Shown here piece after piece: positions 9,681 to 17,500 of a DNA stretch of 17,500 bases. Numbering within the stretch: the first letter of the stretch is position 1; every line of letters starts with the position of its first letter. The stretch lies in the NCBI GenBank assembly GCA_012295275.1, contig CM022669.1, positions 18,311,091 to 18,328,590 of the forward strand, written 5' to 3'. Under the pieces are notes generated by a model. That model did not search any database and had not been told where the DNA came from. It worked only from the letters and a program-made list of their open reading frames with translations. The translations under genes were made by a program, and so were the position numbers. Source of the DNA: Chrysomallon squamiferum (taxonomy: Eukaryota > Mollusca > Gastropoda > Neomphalida > Peltospiridae).

Positions 9681-9699
9681 ACATACATGCATGCATGTT

Positions 9700-10330
9700 T
9701 ATATCTATGAACGTGCATTAGCACAGTTTGGATTTGCCTATTGAGTCGTTGCCATTTCTAGCTGGAAGCCTGTGAATGGTTGTATGCAGTTCCATTTATG
9801 GGAAGGTGCATTACAAGATCCATCGCCTTACAACAAACACCCATACTGTCACAGCTGCTTCCTTTCACAAGTGTAGCTGTATAAAAACCTAATAATCATT
9901 AATATTAAAATATTGAAATCGTATTCAAATAAACATTAATTTCTTAATTCGTTCGTTTGTTCGTTCAATCTGATAATTACGAAAAACACGAGTCCTGGAA
10001 ATAGAGAATTATGTATTTGATGAACCTGTCAGTCACACAGACAGACAGACAGTCAGACAGACAGATAGACAGACAGAGTGACAAAGAGACAGAAAGGCTG
10101 ACAGTATGATGAAGATACAGATTAACAACAAAACATACCGCTCAGTTATAAATAGGTATCCACACACACACAGTGTAAATTTATGTAGGGTTTAAAATTC
10201 AAATCTACGTAGTCTGGAAACTTAAATTCAGTCATTTTGATTCTCCAGAGGAAAAGATCAGTTTTCAGTCCAGTGAACTGAAAACATTTAATTGATAATC
10301 TGTGTTTACTGATCAATGACAGACGGTTAT
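9700..10330. other. Unique non-coding sequence with (CAGA)n
   Basis: Mostly unique DNA. CAGA/CAGT tetramers lie at about 10035-10078. A perfect 9-bp hairpin sits at 10261-10285 (arms GTTTTCAGT and ACTGAAAAC, loop 7), with a 6-bp ATTGAT/ATCAAT inverted pair just downstream. No coding region seen. Confidence 0.55.
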
Positions 10331-11079
10331 TTTATTTTATTTTTTTATATTTTTATATTTTTTTTTTTACTTTTTTTTAGTCCTGTTTGACCTCCTATGG
10401 ACTTATGCTCTAATATTGCACTGGAAAAAGTATGTGACTTATAATCAATGAATGGAATTACACCTTATAAAGAATTATAATTGGACTTCACAAGGAAGCA
10501 CAGAAGAATTGTGTTAACTATGATTATTTTTAAATTATATTATATTTTATTTTATTAATTATTTTTATTTGTTCTTGCGGCTATTTATTTTATTTTTATA
10601 TTTTCTAATATTTTATTCTCTTTATCATTTTTATTTGTTGCTTCTATTTTTGTTTATTTTGTTGTTGTTTTTTGTTTTTTGTTGGTTAATCTATTGTGTC
10701 TAGAGAAAAGGATGTCTGCAAAAGTAACTACACATTTGTCATCATCATCATTATTTTTTTTAACAATGCTATTATTATTGTTGTTGTTGTTGTTATCGTT
10801 GATATTATTGTTACTGTGACTGCTGCTATTTCTCTTAATATTTTTTTCCATTTTCTTTTCTTCTTCTTCTTCTTCTTTTTTTTTCGCGGCATAAATTATC
10901 TCTTTCTTTCATCCATCCATCCACTCATTCATTATTTATCTCCATCCTCCTTTCATTCATTATTTATTTATTTCATCAACTTCTGCTTCATTCATCCGTT
11001 CATTCATTCAGTCAAACATTCATTCAATCATTCGTTATTCTCTCACTCGCCGGTTTCGTTAACTTTTATTTATTTGAAA
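10331..11079. other. AT-rich low-complexity DNA with triplet and (CATT)n patches
   Basis: T/TA-rich sequence to about 10690, then ATC, ATT, TTG and CTT triplet patches (10741-10882). CATC, CATT and TCAT tetramers follow at about 10908-11035. The open frames here are Ile/Val/Phe-rich repeat translation. Confidence 0.6.
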
Positions 11080-11180
11080 TTTTTTTTTTTTTTTAAATAA
11101 AAAAAAAAAAAAAAAAAAAAAAAAATAATAATAATAATATAAAAAAAAAATATATATAAGAAAACGAAAAAAAAAATAAA
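11080..11180. repeat. T15 followed by A-rich tract and (AAT)n
   Basis: T15 (11080-11094), AAATAA, then A25 (11101-11125), AAT units (to about 11138) and further A/TA-rich sequence. The adjoining T and A runs are complementary and could fold back with almost no loop. Confidence 0.88.
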
Positions 11181-11181
11181 T

Positions 11182-11560
11182 AAATTCAAGAATGATTCTT
11201 CTAGCTGAAAGCTTGGTATCATGGAAATCTTTTATCATGTGCAATGCACACATCTAATCGTGAGCTAATCGTTTTCTCAAGTCTCAGAACCGACCAATCA
11301 AATCCCAGATGCGCTGACAAAAAAAAAAAAAAAAAAAAAAAAGTGCGCCAAGGGTTGCCGGAAACGAAACCAAATGGCGTGAAATTCTTTTACGACATTC
11401 GATATTCGTAAGTGGAAAATGCTGAAGTGTATTGCCGAACATCCGACTGCATCATTTCGAACTGGAGAAATATTTTGCTGAAACCCGAGGATTCTGTTTG
11501 ACAAAAAATATGATTTTCCTTTGTTTGTCTTAATAATGTTATTTTCGAGAAGTAAAAATG
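11182..11560. other. Unique segment interrupted by A24
   Basis: A more complex stretch broken by A24 (11319-11342). It contains the small hairpin TGTGC-AAT-GCACA near 11238. A minus-strand frame spans part of it, but it is bounded by poly-Phe and has no recognisable domain. Confidence 0.5.
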
Positions 11561-11561
11561 G

Positions 11562-11562
11562 A

Positions 11563-11593
<31 letters not shown>

Positions 11594-11915
11594 GAAGAAG
11601 AAGTAGAAGAAACCGGAAATGATGTAATAATATATTAATATATGAATATATAATAATATCAGAGATAAATGTAATATAAAAAAAAAAAAAAAAAAAATAA
11701 CATAACACAACAAAACATAAAATTTAAATAATAAAAAAATTAAATTAAATTAAACTAAAATTAACTAAAAAATATACATTTAAAATAAATAAATAAATAA
11801 ATAAATCAGTTACTTAAAAACTTAAACATTTTCAAATAAATAATTAAATAAAAATTATTTTAAAAACAACAACAAAGTAATATTAAGAATAACTAACAAA
11901 TTATTATTCAAATGA

Positions 11916-11963
<48 letters not shown>

Positions 11964-12000
11964 GAGAAGTAAAATTATAAAAAAAAATAAAACATTTAAA
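11562..12000. repeat. A-rich island with A20, A20 and A44 tracts
   Basis: Poly-A tracts occupy 11562-11593 (one G), 11678-11697 and 11918-11961 (44 A). They are linked by AAT, AAAT and TATA-rich sequence. The plus strand has very little G or C over about 400 bp. Confidence 0.92.
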
Positions 12001-12231
12001 AGAAATAAATCTAGTCTAGCAACACATGTTTATGTGAATCACTTGCGGTTACAATGCTTATTGTGAAAAGGTGTTAGGGTTTAAATGAAGCATGCTCAGT
12101 TTGCGTGGCTCTCATGTGTAAATTACCTGCGTTTTTAAAAGAAAGAAAAGAATAGATGATTGTTGTGCAGTAATCAGGTATGCATGTGAGAAAAATTTAA
12201 ACAAAAAACGTATTTGTGCGTTTTAATAAAT

Positions 12232-12236
<5 letters not shown>
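12001..12236. other. Unique non-coding sequence
   Basis: Less AT-rich unique DNA containing GTGTTAGGGTTTAAATG, GCATGCTCAG and similar words. A single TTAGGG is not telomeric repeat. No gene seen. Confidence 0.45.

Positions 12237-12292
<56 letters not shown>
12237..12292. repeat. (GA)n microsatellite
   Basis: GA dinucleotides with one AA interruption near 12281. Confidence 0.95.
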
Positions 12293-12293
<1 letters not shown>

Positions 12294-12299
12294 TTATTT

Positions 12300-12590
12300 A
12301 TTATTACTGTTATTATCATATGTTTTCATGCTATCACTGTTAAAACAACTGCTCCATACACTTCAGCACTGCACCTTACAACAACAGCGATCACAACAGC
12401 CACTGCTGCTACTACTACCATCGCCTCTATTACTGTTATTACTACTACTACTACTGCTAGTAATTCTACTGTTACTACTAATTCCACCACTACAGTTACT
12501 TATGCTAATTCTACGTCCTACAAAAACCTCAACACTAATGTACATATACAACCATCGTTACAACCTCTTCAACTAATACTATCTACCATC
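12300..12590. repeat. Imperfect (ACT/ACA) triplet-rich tract
   Basis: Degenerate ACT, ACA and ATT triplets, best developed near 12405-12480, give Leu-rich or Ser/Asn-rich peptides in different frames. The pattern fits an aged trinucleotide repeat better than an exon. Confidence 0.65.
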
Positions 12591-12888
12591 TCCCCTTTTA
12601 GGATAAAAGAAATTCCTGTTTCACACAAAGGTTATGACGTACAGCCAGTTACAATGAAGCTTAAAGTATTGTATTTAACTGCCCTTTTATCTTACTATCT
12701 TTATATTTATTACAAAACGAAAATAAATAACTAAATAACAAAAAAAAATAAATAAATAAATAAATAAATAAAAAAGTAAAACAATAAAAATATATAAAAT
12801 ACAAACAAAACAACAACAAGAAAAAATATAAAAAAAATAAAAAAAATAAAAAAATAAAGACATAATTTTAATACTCGTTACTTCAGGT
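12591..12888. other. AT-rich sequence with (AAAT)n
   Basis: A short unique stretch, then AAAT tetramers at about 12745-12775 and A/TA-rich low complexity to 12860. No coding region. Confidence 0.6.
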
Positions 12889-13410
12889 CTACGTGCACGT
12901 CATCATGACACGCGAAAATTCATCCCGTATCATAGCTCTTAACTGTGACAACGTCGTTCTGTCACATACGACCACGTCAGCCAGCAGATCGAAGAAGACG
13001 AAGAAGACGAAGACAGTGTTGTGAAAAGCGGGCTGTGTGTGTGTGTGTGTGTTGTGTTGTGTTTTAAAACGCACAAAAGAAGCAGGGATTACACAGTCTG
13101 GTGAGTTTGGTCTCTGGAAATCTCCTCTTTCACATACCTCGTAGCAGTCAGCTGATAAAGTATAACGCAACGCCATGAAAGTCATTGTGTAACCCCCACC
13201 GGCGAAAGAAAAGACACGTTGTATTATTACGCCATTAGAAGGGGTGGGCCACGGGTGTCGTTAGTAAATCTCTGGCTACAAGCTATTCCAGCTATTAATT
13301 CTGTCTCCACCGTCGTTACGCATGACGGAATAATGGTTATGACGGTGACAGTGGTAGTGGTGTTAAGGAACTTAGAAGAGGTGAACAACTGAGACAACTA
13401 CGTTGTGTGT
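12889..13410. other. Less AT-rich non-coding sequence with (GAAGAC)n and (TG)n
   Basis: Complex sequence with GACGAAGAA-type units (12988-13016), TG dinucleotides (13034-13051), two ACGTCA sites (12897, 12974) and a GGGGTGGGCCACGGGTG patch near 13240. A 98-residue minus-strand frame (12889-13185) crosses the TG tract as His-Thr repeats and shows no known domain. I do not call it a gene. Confidence 0.45.
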
Positions 13411-13461
13411 CCCCCCACCCCATTCTCCTCCACCACCCATCTCCCCCTGAAATCCCCCCAG
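13411..13461. other. C-rich strand with quadruplex-type G runs on the minus strand
   Basis: The plus strand has C6, C4, CCC, C5 and C6 runs in 51 bp. The minus strand therefore has five runs of at least three G, with loops of 6, 4, 14 and 1 nt. One loop is longer than strict quadruplex rules allow, so folding is possible but not assured. Confidence 0.45.
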
Positions 13462-13486
13462 GTACTGCTGTCCACTGTTAGAACGA

Positions 13487-13573
13487 CAAAAGCTTTTGGT
13501 TAAGGTCTCGACTCACCCTGCACTACTATAAAGCAGAAATCGCCCGAAGGACAAAGCTCTTTCGGTTCGAGTT
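13487..13573. other. Palindrome and stem-loop cluster, part 1
   Basis: CAAAAGCTTTTG (13487-13498) is a perfect 12-bp palindrome. CCGAAGGA (13544-13551) pairs with TCTTTCGG (13558-13565) as an 8-bp stem with one G:T pair and loop CAAAGC. GTTCGAGTTGAAC follows directly (13565-13577) and folds as a 4-bp stem; it also resembles a Pol III B box on the plus strand. It may be a structured RNA or transposon relic; not recognised. Confidence 0.5.
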
Positions 13574-13629
13574 GAACGTCTAGAGTTACTTGCCCTTTCT
13601 TTGATCGTTACCTCACCGGCGTAACCTTT

Positions 13630-13687
13630 GACCCACTGCAATAAATGTGGGTCTATGGTACAGCACCTGGTGGGTCCTAACCCACCA
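13630..13687. other. Two adjacent perfect hairpins built on GTGGGT/ACCCAC
   Basis: Hairpin A has arms GACCCAC (13630-13636) and GTGGGTC (13647-13653) with a 10-nt loop. Hairpin B is TGGTGGGTCCTAACCCACCA (13668-13687), an 8-bp stem with a CCTA loop. Because the arms share ACCCAC/GTGGGT, the two can also pair with each other. No T run follows, and this is not a bacterial-type terminator in context. Confidence 0.6.
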
Positions 13688-13744
13688 TTATCATGAATAG
13701 TCCATGTCAGTACAGGCGGTAGTCAATGTAAAATAATCTTTCTC

Positions 13745-13778
13745 AATTTTTTTTCTTTTTTTTTTTTCTTTTTTTTTA
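13745..13778. repeat. Interrupted poly-T tract
   Basis: T runs with single C interruptions followed by ATGTTCGGGGG. Confidence 0.8.
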
Positions 13779-13990
13779 TGTTCGGGGGAAAAAGTAGAAT
13801 GAAAAAAGAAATTCATTGTTGGTGTTGATTTTTTGTTTGAACCTGGGTGGCATGGACGCGTGTGTTAAATTTCATTCAGCTTTCTCCCTGACATTAGCTG
13901 TAAAACAAATCACACACATAACACACTCGTTTACTTTTGAACAGTATTCTTCTGACAACATAATCTTTGTACCTATCTACCTACAAACAT

Positions 13991-13996
13991 CACACA

Positions 13997-14051
<55 letters not shown>
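13991..14051. repeat. (CA)n microsatellite
   Basis: CA dinucleotides with one CC junction near 14003. The Thr-His and Cys-Val frames are repeat translation. Confidence 0.95.
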
Positions 14052-14054
<3 letters not shown>

Positions 14055-14235
14055 GGTGTATGTACATCCGTCTGTATTTGTGTAAATGTATGTGTATGTT
14101 TGTATTTTTAGGATTTGAATATTCTCTGTCATATATACAATCTCTGATTAGACTCTGCACACAGACAATATTCGGGAACACACTGGTGCAGGAGGACAAA
14201 GTCCAATCACGACCTCACAAATCCCGTAAGATGCC

Positions 14236-14312
14236 GTTGACGAGACTCGAACGTATGAGCCCCATTCGCCCGCAATCCGAAGGCGGACGATGTTGCCGTT
14301 CGCCATCGAAAC
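14236..14312 (-). mobile_element. tRNA-like relic, probable SINE head
   Basis: Read on the minus strand, an A-box-like TGGCGAACGG (14305-14296) is followed 43 bp later by a B-box-like GTTCGAGTCTC (14252-14242), the normal spacing for a Pol III internal promoter. Between them GTCCGC and GCGGGC form a 6-bp anticodon-like stem around CTTCGGATT. The acceptor and T stems do not pair well, so this is not an intact tRNA. A tRNA-derived SINE or decayed tRNA copy fits best. The element's ends were not found. Confidence 0.45.
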
Positions 14313-14339
14313 AACCTTAAAAACAGAGCTGCTCAGTAA

Positions 14340-14515
14340 CCGGGGTAATCATCGCTTCCCACAAAGCACGCCATTATTTGTCTTTCGTCATTTTTGTTTT
14401 GTTTTTGAATGTATGTATGTAGACTAACATACAGTTCTTACTTACTTCTTTTTTCTCTTCTTCTACTTGTAAATACATTATAATACATTTATCACTTTAT
14501 TAACTCACATAAGGA
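14340..14515. other. AT-rich non-coding sequence
   Basis: Unique T-rich sequence with short ATGT and CTT patches; no feature seen. Confidence 0.45.
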
Positions 14516-14526
14516 TTATTATTATT

Positions 14527-14564
<38 letters not shown>

Positions 14565-14725
14565 CGTCTCGTTGTTATGATGATGGTGATCATCAGTACT
14601 GTAATTGCTATAATTGTTATATTTTGTTATCTGTGTTATTATTACTAACACCATCATTCTTGTTGTTGTTATTGTTCTTTTATCATCATATCATCATCAT
14701 CTTTATCATCATCATCATCATCAAA
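14516..14725. repeat. (TTA)n, (TTG)12 and (CAT)n triplet arrays
   Basis: TTA units (14516-14529) change to TTG (14528-14563), then degenerate triplets, then CAT/ATC units (14683-14723). The poly-Leu and poly-Ile frames are repeat translation. Confidence 0.92.
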
Positions 14726-14729
14726 TAAC

Positions 14730-15290
14730 ACAGACAGAGACTGGTAACACGGAAGTCTGACACGTACACTGAGTGACACTCAGTCAGGTCTGGACTAACT
14801 CTTCAAGCTTAACTTTCTTGTTGAGATGATAGCCGCTACTCTGTTACAATCTACCCCGGGTGTTTGGGTCGTTAAACCCTTCTGATGGCCATTTGACAGC
14901 CCTCGTATCACCCTCATAGCCTCGTTACTCAGCAGCGAAAATATGTACAGTCATACAGTACAGTTCAGGGTGTCTAAACACTGAGATTTGCTGGTCTATA
15001 ATTCACCCACGTGTACAAGCACTGTTGAAAATCAGACAGACAGACAGACAGACAGACATTTTACGACATAATTTTGTACAAGTCCTGTTATGTTGTATTT
15101 GACTAGTGTTAGTATTTATAACCATAAATATATTTAATTACACCATTGTCTAGACAGAGGGAAAAATAGCTAGCTTGACGAGTAGATATTTTACTGTATG
15201 TATATGTTGGAAGTGGGTACAGTAGGTTTACTAATGTCTGTTGTTATTTAAGAATATAAGAAGTGGTAATAACATTGATAATGATGGTGT
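14730..15290. other. Unique sequence with a 17-bp palindrome and (CAGA)n
   Basis: ACTGAGTG-A-CACTCAGT (14768-14784) is a perfect 8-bp-arm palindrome with a one-base centre. Complex sequence continues to about 15030, followed by six CAGA units (15034-15058) and AT-rich DNA. No coding region recognised. Confidence 0.5.
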
Positions 15291-15291
15291 T

Positions 15292-15411
15292 GGTGATGAT
15301 AATAATAATGATGATGTTGATGATGATGATGATGATGATAATAATAATAGTAGTACTAGTAGTAATGGTAGTCGTAGTCGTAGTAATAGTAGTAGTAGTA
15401 GCAGCAACAGC
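15292..15411. repeat. (GAT)n, (AAT)n and (AGT)n degenerate triplet array
   Basis: GAT units (about 15292-15338), AAT (15339-15348), then TAG/AGT units with substitutions to about 15400. Triplets change step by step towards the pure AAT array that follows. Confidence 0.92.

Positions 15412-15504
<93 letters not shown>
15412..15504. repeat. (AAT)31 microsatellite
   Basis: Thirty-one perfect AAT/ATA triplets. They read as poly-Asn or poly-Ile in the two strands and several frames, which explains the long open frames. Confidence 0.96.
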
Positions 15505-15505
<1 letters not shown>

Positions 15506-16206
15506 GAAGCCAGTAAAACTGATATAAGTATTTGCTTATGTTGGTAAGAATTTGATAAGCAGGTAATTAAGTAAAAATTTCCAGACAGGTAAGGTACTTG
15601 TAACAAGAATATCCTTGTAGATTTCTCTATAATGTTACGCTTGTATCTGAAACAAGAACGCTATGAATATATTTCAGACATACATATTCTTCTTCTTCTT
15701 CGCAGACAAGGTTACCATTTTTCTCACTTATCTGAAAATTCTCCCTAATTTCCTGAGTAAACAAATCTTCTGGTTTGTTTATGAAATTTCAACAGCGTGT
15801 CGTAATTTTCACGATTTATTGAAATTTACATAACAGCAATACAGAGATCTGACGTAAACGGAATTACAGCGCCATCTTGTTATCAGAGTAACTCCCCTTG
15901 ATGCCGCTCTTGGCGATGACAGATCTTTCTGGACGGTTCGGGAGATGGCGCCACTTAACATAAACATTCTCCTTCCATATTTAATTAATGCGGGTTTCTC
16001 TCTTCTCCTTCTTTCTTCTTTTTTTTTTTTCCTTTCTTTTTAATACATCGCTTTAAAACACGTTTTCATATCTGAATACGTTTAAAAAAAACGCCAGCGC
16101 TGATTTTAGATTTTACTGTTGAATTTTAATCGTTATAATGTCCGTCATCAGATGAGAAATAAAGACAGAAATAATATTATGATAATTAATTTTATATGTA
16201 AAAATC
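15505..16206. other. Unique non-coding sequence with YY1-like inverted pair
   Basis: AT-rich DNA with a CTT patch (15689-15701) and T-rich tract (16001-16040). A less AT-rich part at 15845-15960 has GCGCCATCT (15869-15877) and its exact reverse complement AGATGGCGC (15943-15951), both containing the CCATCTT/AAGATGG-type core known for YY1. No gene seen. Confidence 0.5.

Positions 16207-16273
<67 letters not shown>
16207..16273. repeat. (AAT)22 microsatellite
   Basis: About 22 perfect AAT triplets following AAAATCAT. Confidence 0.96.
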
Positions 16274-16277
<4 letters not shown>

Positions 16278-17125
16278 TGAACTAATAATTGGAAATGTTT
16301 AAAGATGTGGAGCTCAAATGGAATAGTTTATTAACATCATCGGCATCACCATCATTGTCAGCTCCGCCGTCGTCTTAATTTTCTCAACGTTCAGAGGACC
16401 GAATGTATCATGAATCCAAAAATGGCGCTCCTAATTTATTTTTTATGACTACAGTTATGTCATACATTAAATATAGAAGCTGCAAGAACAGTAACAGATA
16501 ACTTCCTACAACATAAATAGTTATAAAAAAAACACCATCGATAACAATTCCAACAGAATCAGCGACTACAACCTCCATAAAACTGGCCAATCACGAGTCA
16601 TTTCCATTTACCAAAATGAACTAAAGAAAAAATCGTCACTTCCGTATACCGTATCAAGGCAAATCTTTGATTTCGGTATTGCGTAATAATTTCGGGCATT
16701 AGTAGTTAATAATATCCCGTAATAGTCAATACTGAGTAATAAAGGAAAAACAATGCAGCGTAAATACAATAAAAATATTTATTTTCATATATCTAAATAC
16801 AAATTCAGATATTATCACTTTTTATACATACAGTAAAAAACCAAAATCATTTACCATTTCCATGGACAATAATAATAAAATAAAAAAAAATTGTCTGCAT
16901 TCTTGTTAATCGACTTCGAATGCTTTTCGTGTCGTTCAGGTCACGAGCCGCATTTGAGCTCTTCTCTCGATGTTTGTGGGACATTTACAATTTTAGGCTC
17001 TGCCACTGCTGATAAGCAAGTCCGTCTGTATCAGTGTTTGTCTGTGTACATTGCGTAATACGCCACACGTGGACAAACACTTTATGTTGCTTTTAAACAA
17101 AAGGTCACTGACAGAAAGGGAAGTA

Positions 17126-17128
<3 letters not shown>
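16274..17128. other. AT-rich unique non-coding sequence
   Basis: Mainly unique AT-rich DNA with a short ATC patch (16332-16356). A 60-residue minus-strand frame (16408-16590) is hydrophobic but matches nothing I know and lies in AT-rich sequence where such frames arise by chance. A more complex part lies at about 16910-17080. Confidence 0.5.

Positions 17129-17159
<31 letters not shown>
17129..17159. repeat. Poly-T tract (T31)
   Basis: Thirty-one consecutive T. A second T21 tract lies at 17240-17260, 80 bp downstream. Confidence 0.92.
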
Positions 17160-17165
<6 letters not shown>

Positions 17166-17379
17166 TCCTGGTTCTTAACATACGCTAAATAACAATAGAA
17201 TTGTCAGGCTGCGGCGTAATCGGATATGTGTTTAGTTTATTTTTTTTTTTTTTTTTTTTTGACTTCGGTGCGTCGCCATGTTGTTTTTAATTTTGGCGCT
17301 GTTTCGTCTATCTTCACTTATCTCCTCCTGAGTTCAGCGTCGTCCATGACCGACTGTCAGTCAAAGCTAAGTCGTAGGA

Positions 17380-17420
17380 ATTCGGATGTTTTGTATTGGC
17401 TACGTCATTACGTCATCACT
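17380..17420. promoter_or_regulatory. Promoter-like cluster: inverted CCAAT and tandem TACGTCAT
   Basis: ATTGG (17395-17399, an inverted CCAAT core) is followed directly by two perfect tandem copies of TACGTCAT (17401-17416). ACGTCA is the core bound by CREB/ATF proteins, and CCAAT-CRE neighbours occur in many animal promoters. No TATA box, transcription start or confident open frame follows before the window ends. Confidence 0.3.
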
Positions 17421-17478
17421 TCGCGTTTTGAAAACATTATCTACAAAATGATGACGAATGATATACATACATAAATAA

Positions 17479-17500
17479 TAAGAAGAAGAAGAAGAAGAAA
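17479..17500. repeat. (AAG)n microsatellite, cut by the window end
   Basis: AAG/AGA triplets run to the last base of the window. Confidence 0.85.

Noticed and set aside
12073-12083. TTAGGG telomere-like motif
   Set aside because: It is a single copy with no tandem array.
12889-13185. A 98-residue minus-strand frame
   Set aside because: It is interrupted by His-Thr repeats from the TG array and Phe/Val repeats from GAAGAC units, with no recognisable family.
13492-13510. Resemblance of CTTTTGGTTAAGGTCT to the 5' part of U2 snRNA
   Set aside because: The match is about 13 of 16 bases and does not continue. The flanking U2 sequence and Sm site are absent.
13630-13687. Hairpins as intrinsic transcription terminators
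   Set aside because: No T run follows the stems, and nothing in the window suggests a bacterial genome.
15241-15606. Poly-Asn and poly-Ile frames on both strands
   Set aside because: They are entirely explained by the GAT and AAT triplet arrays.

Overview
The window looks like nuclear intergenic or intronic DNA from an animal with an AT-rich genome that is heavily loaded with simple-sequence repeats. I find no protein-coding gene, rRNA, intact tRNA or CRISPR array that I can defend. Nearly every open frame of any length is a translated microsatellite, giving runs of Ser-Leu, Arg-Glu, His-Thr, Cys-Val, Phe, Lys, Asn or Ile. The mix of very long (CT/GA)n, (CA/GT)n, (TTTA)n, (CAGA)n, (AAT)n and poly-A/T tracts would fit a lophotrochozoan such as a marine mollusc. 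This is an inference from repeat style alone and is weak. Nothing suggests a prokaryote, a plasmid or a virus.

Layout. 1-1.6 kb: two copies of a composite repeat, (TTTA)n then a short fixed anchor then (CT)n and a (CCCT)n tail, separated by unique DNA and a T36 tract. 1.6-5.1 kb: AT-rich unique sequence with (GA)41 and (GA)44 arrays and a homeodomain-site-rich stretch near 3.4 kb. 5.4-5.55 kb: a three-unit tandem array of cAMP-response-element palindromes. 6.0-7.75 kb: a T-rich 21-bp minisatellite, an exact 117-bp-offset duplication inside GA repeats, a poly-T/poly-A foldback and two further large GA arrays. 8.1-8.3 kb: (CT)n then (CA)n. 8.54-8.94 kb: a minisatellite of roughly 40-bp units ending in A23. 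9.0-9.42 kb: a more complex block with a 10-bp inverted repeat and homeodomain- and GATA-like sites. 9.6-12.9 kb: (CA)34, (CAGA)n, and very A/T-rich low-complexity DNA with many poly-A tracts, including A44. 12.9-14.35 kb: the least AT-rich part, with a C-rich strand, several tight perfect hairpins and a tRNA-like (SINE-type) relic on the minus strand. 14.5-16.3 kb: triplet arrays of TTG, ATG and AAT. 16.3-17.5 kb: unique AT-rich DNA, poly-T tracts, and a promoter-like cluster with a tandem TACGTCAT pair at 17.4 kb.

No set of genes working together can be described. The items most worth checking are the CRE palindrome array, the hairpin cluster at 13.49-13.69 kb, the tRNA-like relic at 14.24-14.31 kb, the 8.54-8.94 kb minisatellite, and the complex non-coding blocks at 3.37-3.47 and 9.0-9.42 kb. 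All functional readings of these are inference.
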